DNA from: Oribacterium sp. KHPX15
GTDB taxonomy: Bacteria; Bacillota; Clostridia; Lachnospirales; Lachnospiraceae
DNA length: 64,000 nt
Direction of reading: 5' to 3'
NCBI RefSeq assembly: GCF_900107835.1
Contig: NZ_FNRG01000017.1
Span: 1 to 64,000, forward strand
The stretch's first letter is position 1, and every line of letters starts with the position of its first letter. Positions 62,867 to 64,000 of this stretch are shown in pieces. The position numbers and the translations under genes were made by a program. A model generated the notes under the pieces. That model saw nothing but the letters and a program-made list of their open reading frames with translations, was not told the DNA's origin and searched no databases.

Positions 62867-63094
62867 TCGCTACTCCCCTCTTTTAAACATTAGCCCCTTA
62901 TTTTTCGCAAAGCGAGAGACTAATGCCTATGCCGGATATCCACACAGGACCTCTCCAAAATCCAATATCCGTCATATCCCCTCTTTATTCGCGGATTTAA
63001 ATCGCTCATATGACCTTTATAATAATCAATTATCTGAGTTTGACAAGTAAAAAATTATTTGCCATACAGTTTATATTGCATATTCTACTAATTT

Positions 63095-63288
63095 TGACTT
63101 TAATATTCATATTCTTCTGGCGAGTCAACGACCTCAGCGTGCCTATATGACTCAAGACACCTAATCCCAAAAGTGAGTCAATATTCTTAAAATATTTATA
63201 TGACTTAAATCTTGCAAAAGTTACAATGTGAGTCAAACATCGAGTTTTATCAGAATGATTCAAATTACATAATCCGAAAGTTAAGTCA
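63095..63288. repeat. Phased array 3: four diverged units of the same geometry
   Basis: Core starts 63095, 63148, 63201 and 63256. Cores of 33, 33, 35 and 33 nt start TGACTTT, TGACTCA, TGACTTA and TGATTCA and end GAGTCA or AAGTCA. Spacers are exactly 20 nt (ACGACCTCAGCGTGCCTATA, ATATTCTTAAAATATTTATA, AACATCGAGTTTTATCAGAA). No core or spacer resembles another. The register alone links it to arrays 1 and 2. It fills most of the 62867-63296 gap, right behind the second manA. Confidence 0.85.
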
Positions 63289-63296
63289 TATTTTCC

Positions 63297-64000
63297 TCAG
63301 CAGCTGACATTCAATATCTGTGCCTTGCCGTGGAGCTTCATGTTTTCGCTTGAGGCGGGGATGAAAATGCAGTCGCCTTTGAAGAAGTTAATGCTGAAGT
63401 CATCTCCGTAGAGGACGCCGCAGCCGTCGGTAACTAACAGGGCATGAAAGCTGTTCTCTTCTGCGCGGAATCCGGGCATCTGGCGGCCTTCGGTGTTTAG
63501 AAGCCAGCGCTCCACCTGGAAATATTTGCAGCGGGTGAGAAGCTCGCTGGCGCGGCCGTTCTCGTACTTCAGAACTCTCATGGGCTGGCGCGGCTTGGAG
63601 CTTGCCTTGAGGTTCGCAACCTTCAGTGCCTTTTCAATATGGAGAGGTCGCTTGTTTCCGTTCTTGTCCACGCGGTTGTAGTCGTAGAATCTGTAGGTAA
63701 GGTTGCTGCTTTCCTGGATCTCTGCTATCAGGGCACCGGCGCCGATGGCATGTACGGTTCCGGATTCTATATAGAAGAGGTCGTTCTTGAATATCTTCAC
63801 GTGGTTAAGGTGCTTTTCTATCTTTCCGGTTTCGATGCCTCTTCTGACCTGGGCCTCCGTAACGTCATGGCTGAAGCCGTAAACAAGCTTTGCTCCCGGC
63901 TTTGCGTCGAGAACATACCACATTTCGGTCTTACCTAAGGAGCCGTTTTCATGGGCAAATGCATACTCATCGTCGGGGTGAACCTGCACGGACAGGTCCT
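63297..64000 (-). CDS. manA: Mannose-6-phosphate isomerase, second copy (5' part outside the window)
   Basis: C-terminal 234 residues of a class I enzyme, very similar to the copy at 2018-3199: DLSVQVHPDDEYAFAHENGSLGKTEMWYVLDAKPGAKLVYGF, GTVHAIGAGALIAEIQESSNLTYRFYDYNRVDKNG and RCKYFQVERW are nearly shared (motifs given in parts: QVHPDD, GKTEMWYV, GTVHAIG). The frame is open to the edge, so the N-terminus lies beyond 64000. Two paralogs bracket the window, so each polysaccharide cluster may have its own mannose supply, or the region arose by duplication. Confidence 0.93.
   Translation of the reverse strand, partial: DLSVQVHPDDEYAFAHENGSLGKTEMWYVLDAKPGAKLVYGFSHDVTEAQVRRGIETGKIEKHLNHVKIFKNDLFYIESGTVHAIGAGALIAEIQESSNLTYRFYDYNRVDKNGNKRPLHIEKALKVANLKASSKPRQPMRVLKYENGRASELLTRCKYFQVERWLLNTEGRQMPGFRAEENSFHALLVTDGCGVLYGDDFSINFFKGDCIFIPASSENMKLHGKAQILNVSC

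Noticed and set aside
51606-63288. The three arrays as CRISPR arrays
   Set aside because: There are no constant repeats with unique spacers: in arrays 1 and 2 both parts alternate, in array 3 neither part is constant, and no cas gene is in the window.

Overview
The window reads as a chromosomal exopolysaccharide / capsule region from a low-GC Gram-positive anaerobe, most likely a Lachnospiraceae (Butyrivibrio-like). The reasons are the gene families present (DUF4422 transferase, Rpn-type nuclease with an EGREEG tail, LCP protein, choline-binding-type repeats, EpsG polymerase), GGAGG-type ribosome binding sites and short AT-rich spacers. The taxon is an inference; no rRNA or tRNA gene is present. 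Nearly all genes lie on the minus strand.

1-9.2 kb: a truncated acyltransferase and a serine recombinase flank a GDP-L-fucose supply operon: gmd, fcl, manC, manA and a broken manB start. A complete IS1634-like element with a TTTAT target duplication sits between gmd and an AraC-type regulator. 9.2-11.7 kb: the regulator, two small unknown genes, a long-palindrome MITE and a loose IS end. 11.7-24.4 kb: one long minus operon from a good promoter at 24.4 kb. It holds a PIN-like/glycosyltransferase fusion, a doubly broken GDPD-like gene, a LicD / IspD-like / SDR triad that suggests a CDP-activated polyol phosphate, three further transferases including an alpha-1,2-fucosyltransferase (GT11), a Wzy-like polymerase and a Wzx flippase. 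The GT11 gene ties this operon to the GDP-fucose genes. 24.6-27.1 kb: a DUF4365-like nuclease and an unknown gene interrupt the polysaccharide functions.

27.2-45.2 kb: a second assembly system. It has an initiating sugar transferase, a divergent chain-length protein and EpsG, a 1057-residue flippase-polymerase fusion, GT4, DUF4422 and GT2 transferases, a B12/radical SAM enzyme, a lipoprotein, a choline-binding-type surface protein and an O-antigen-ligase-like protein. 45.6-50.9 kb: an HTH-Rpn pair, an LCP attachment protein and a second initiating transferase. 50.9-53.7 kb: an accessory islet with a Hol-Tox type I toxin, a tandem array, and a PD-(D/E)XK-like gene whose 3' end also occurs as a loose copy. 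53.7-64 kb: a double-domain GT2, a GtrB-like transferase, a secondary-alcohol-dehydrogenase-like protein, a sugar C-methyltransferase, an orphan YgiT-type protein, an SDR epimerase and a second manA running off the edge.

The most unusual signal is a family of three intergenic arrays (51.6, 57.7 and 63.1 kb) built on one geometry. A 33-34 nt core bounded by TGAC...GTCA alternates with a 20 nt spacer, in near-perfect 53-54 nt register. The register is kept even where the sequence between the boundaries is completely different. Several biosynthetic enzymes also carry in-frame minisatellite inserts (18, 21, 33 and 48 bp units). The window should be read as at least two polysaccharide pathways sharing precursor supply, heavily remodelled by repeats and mobile DNA.
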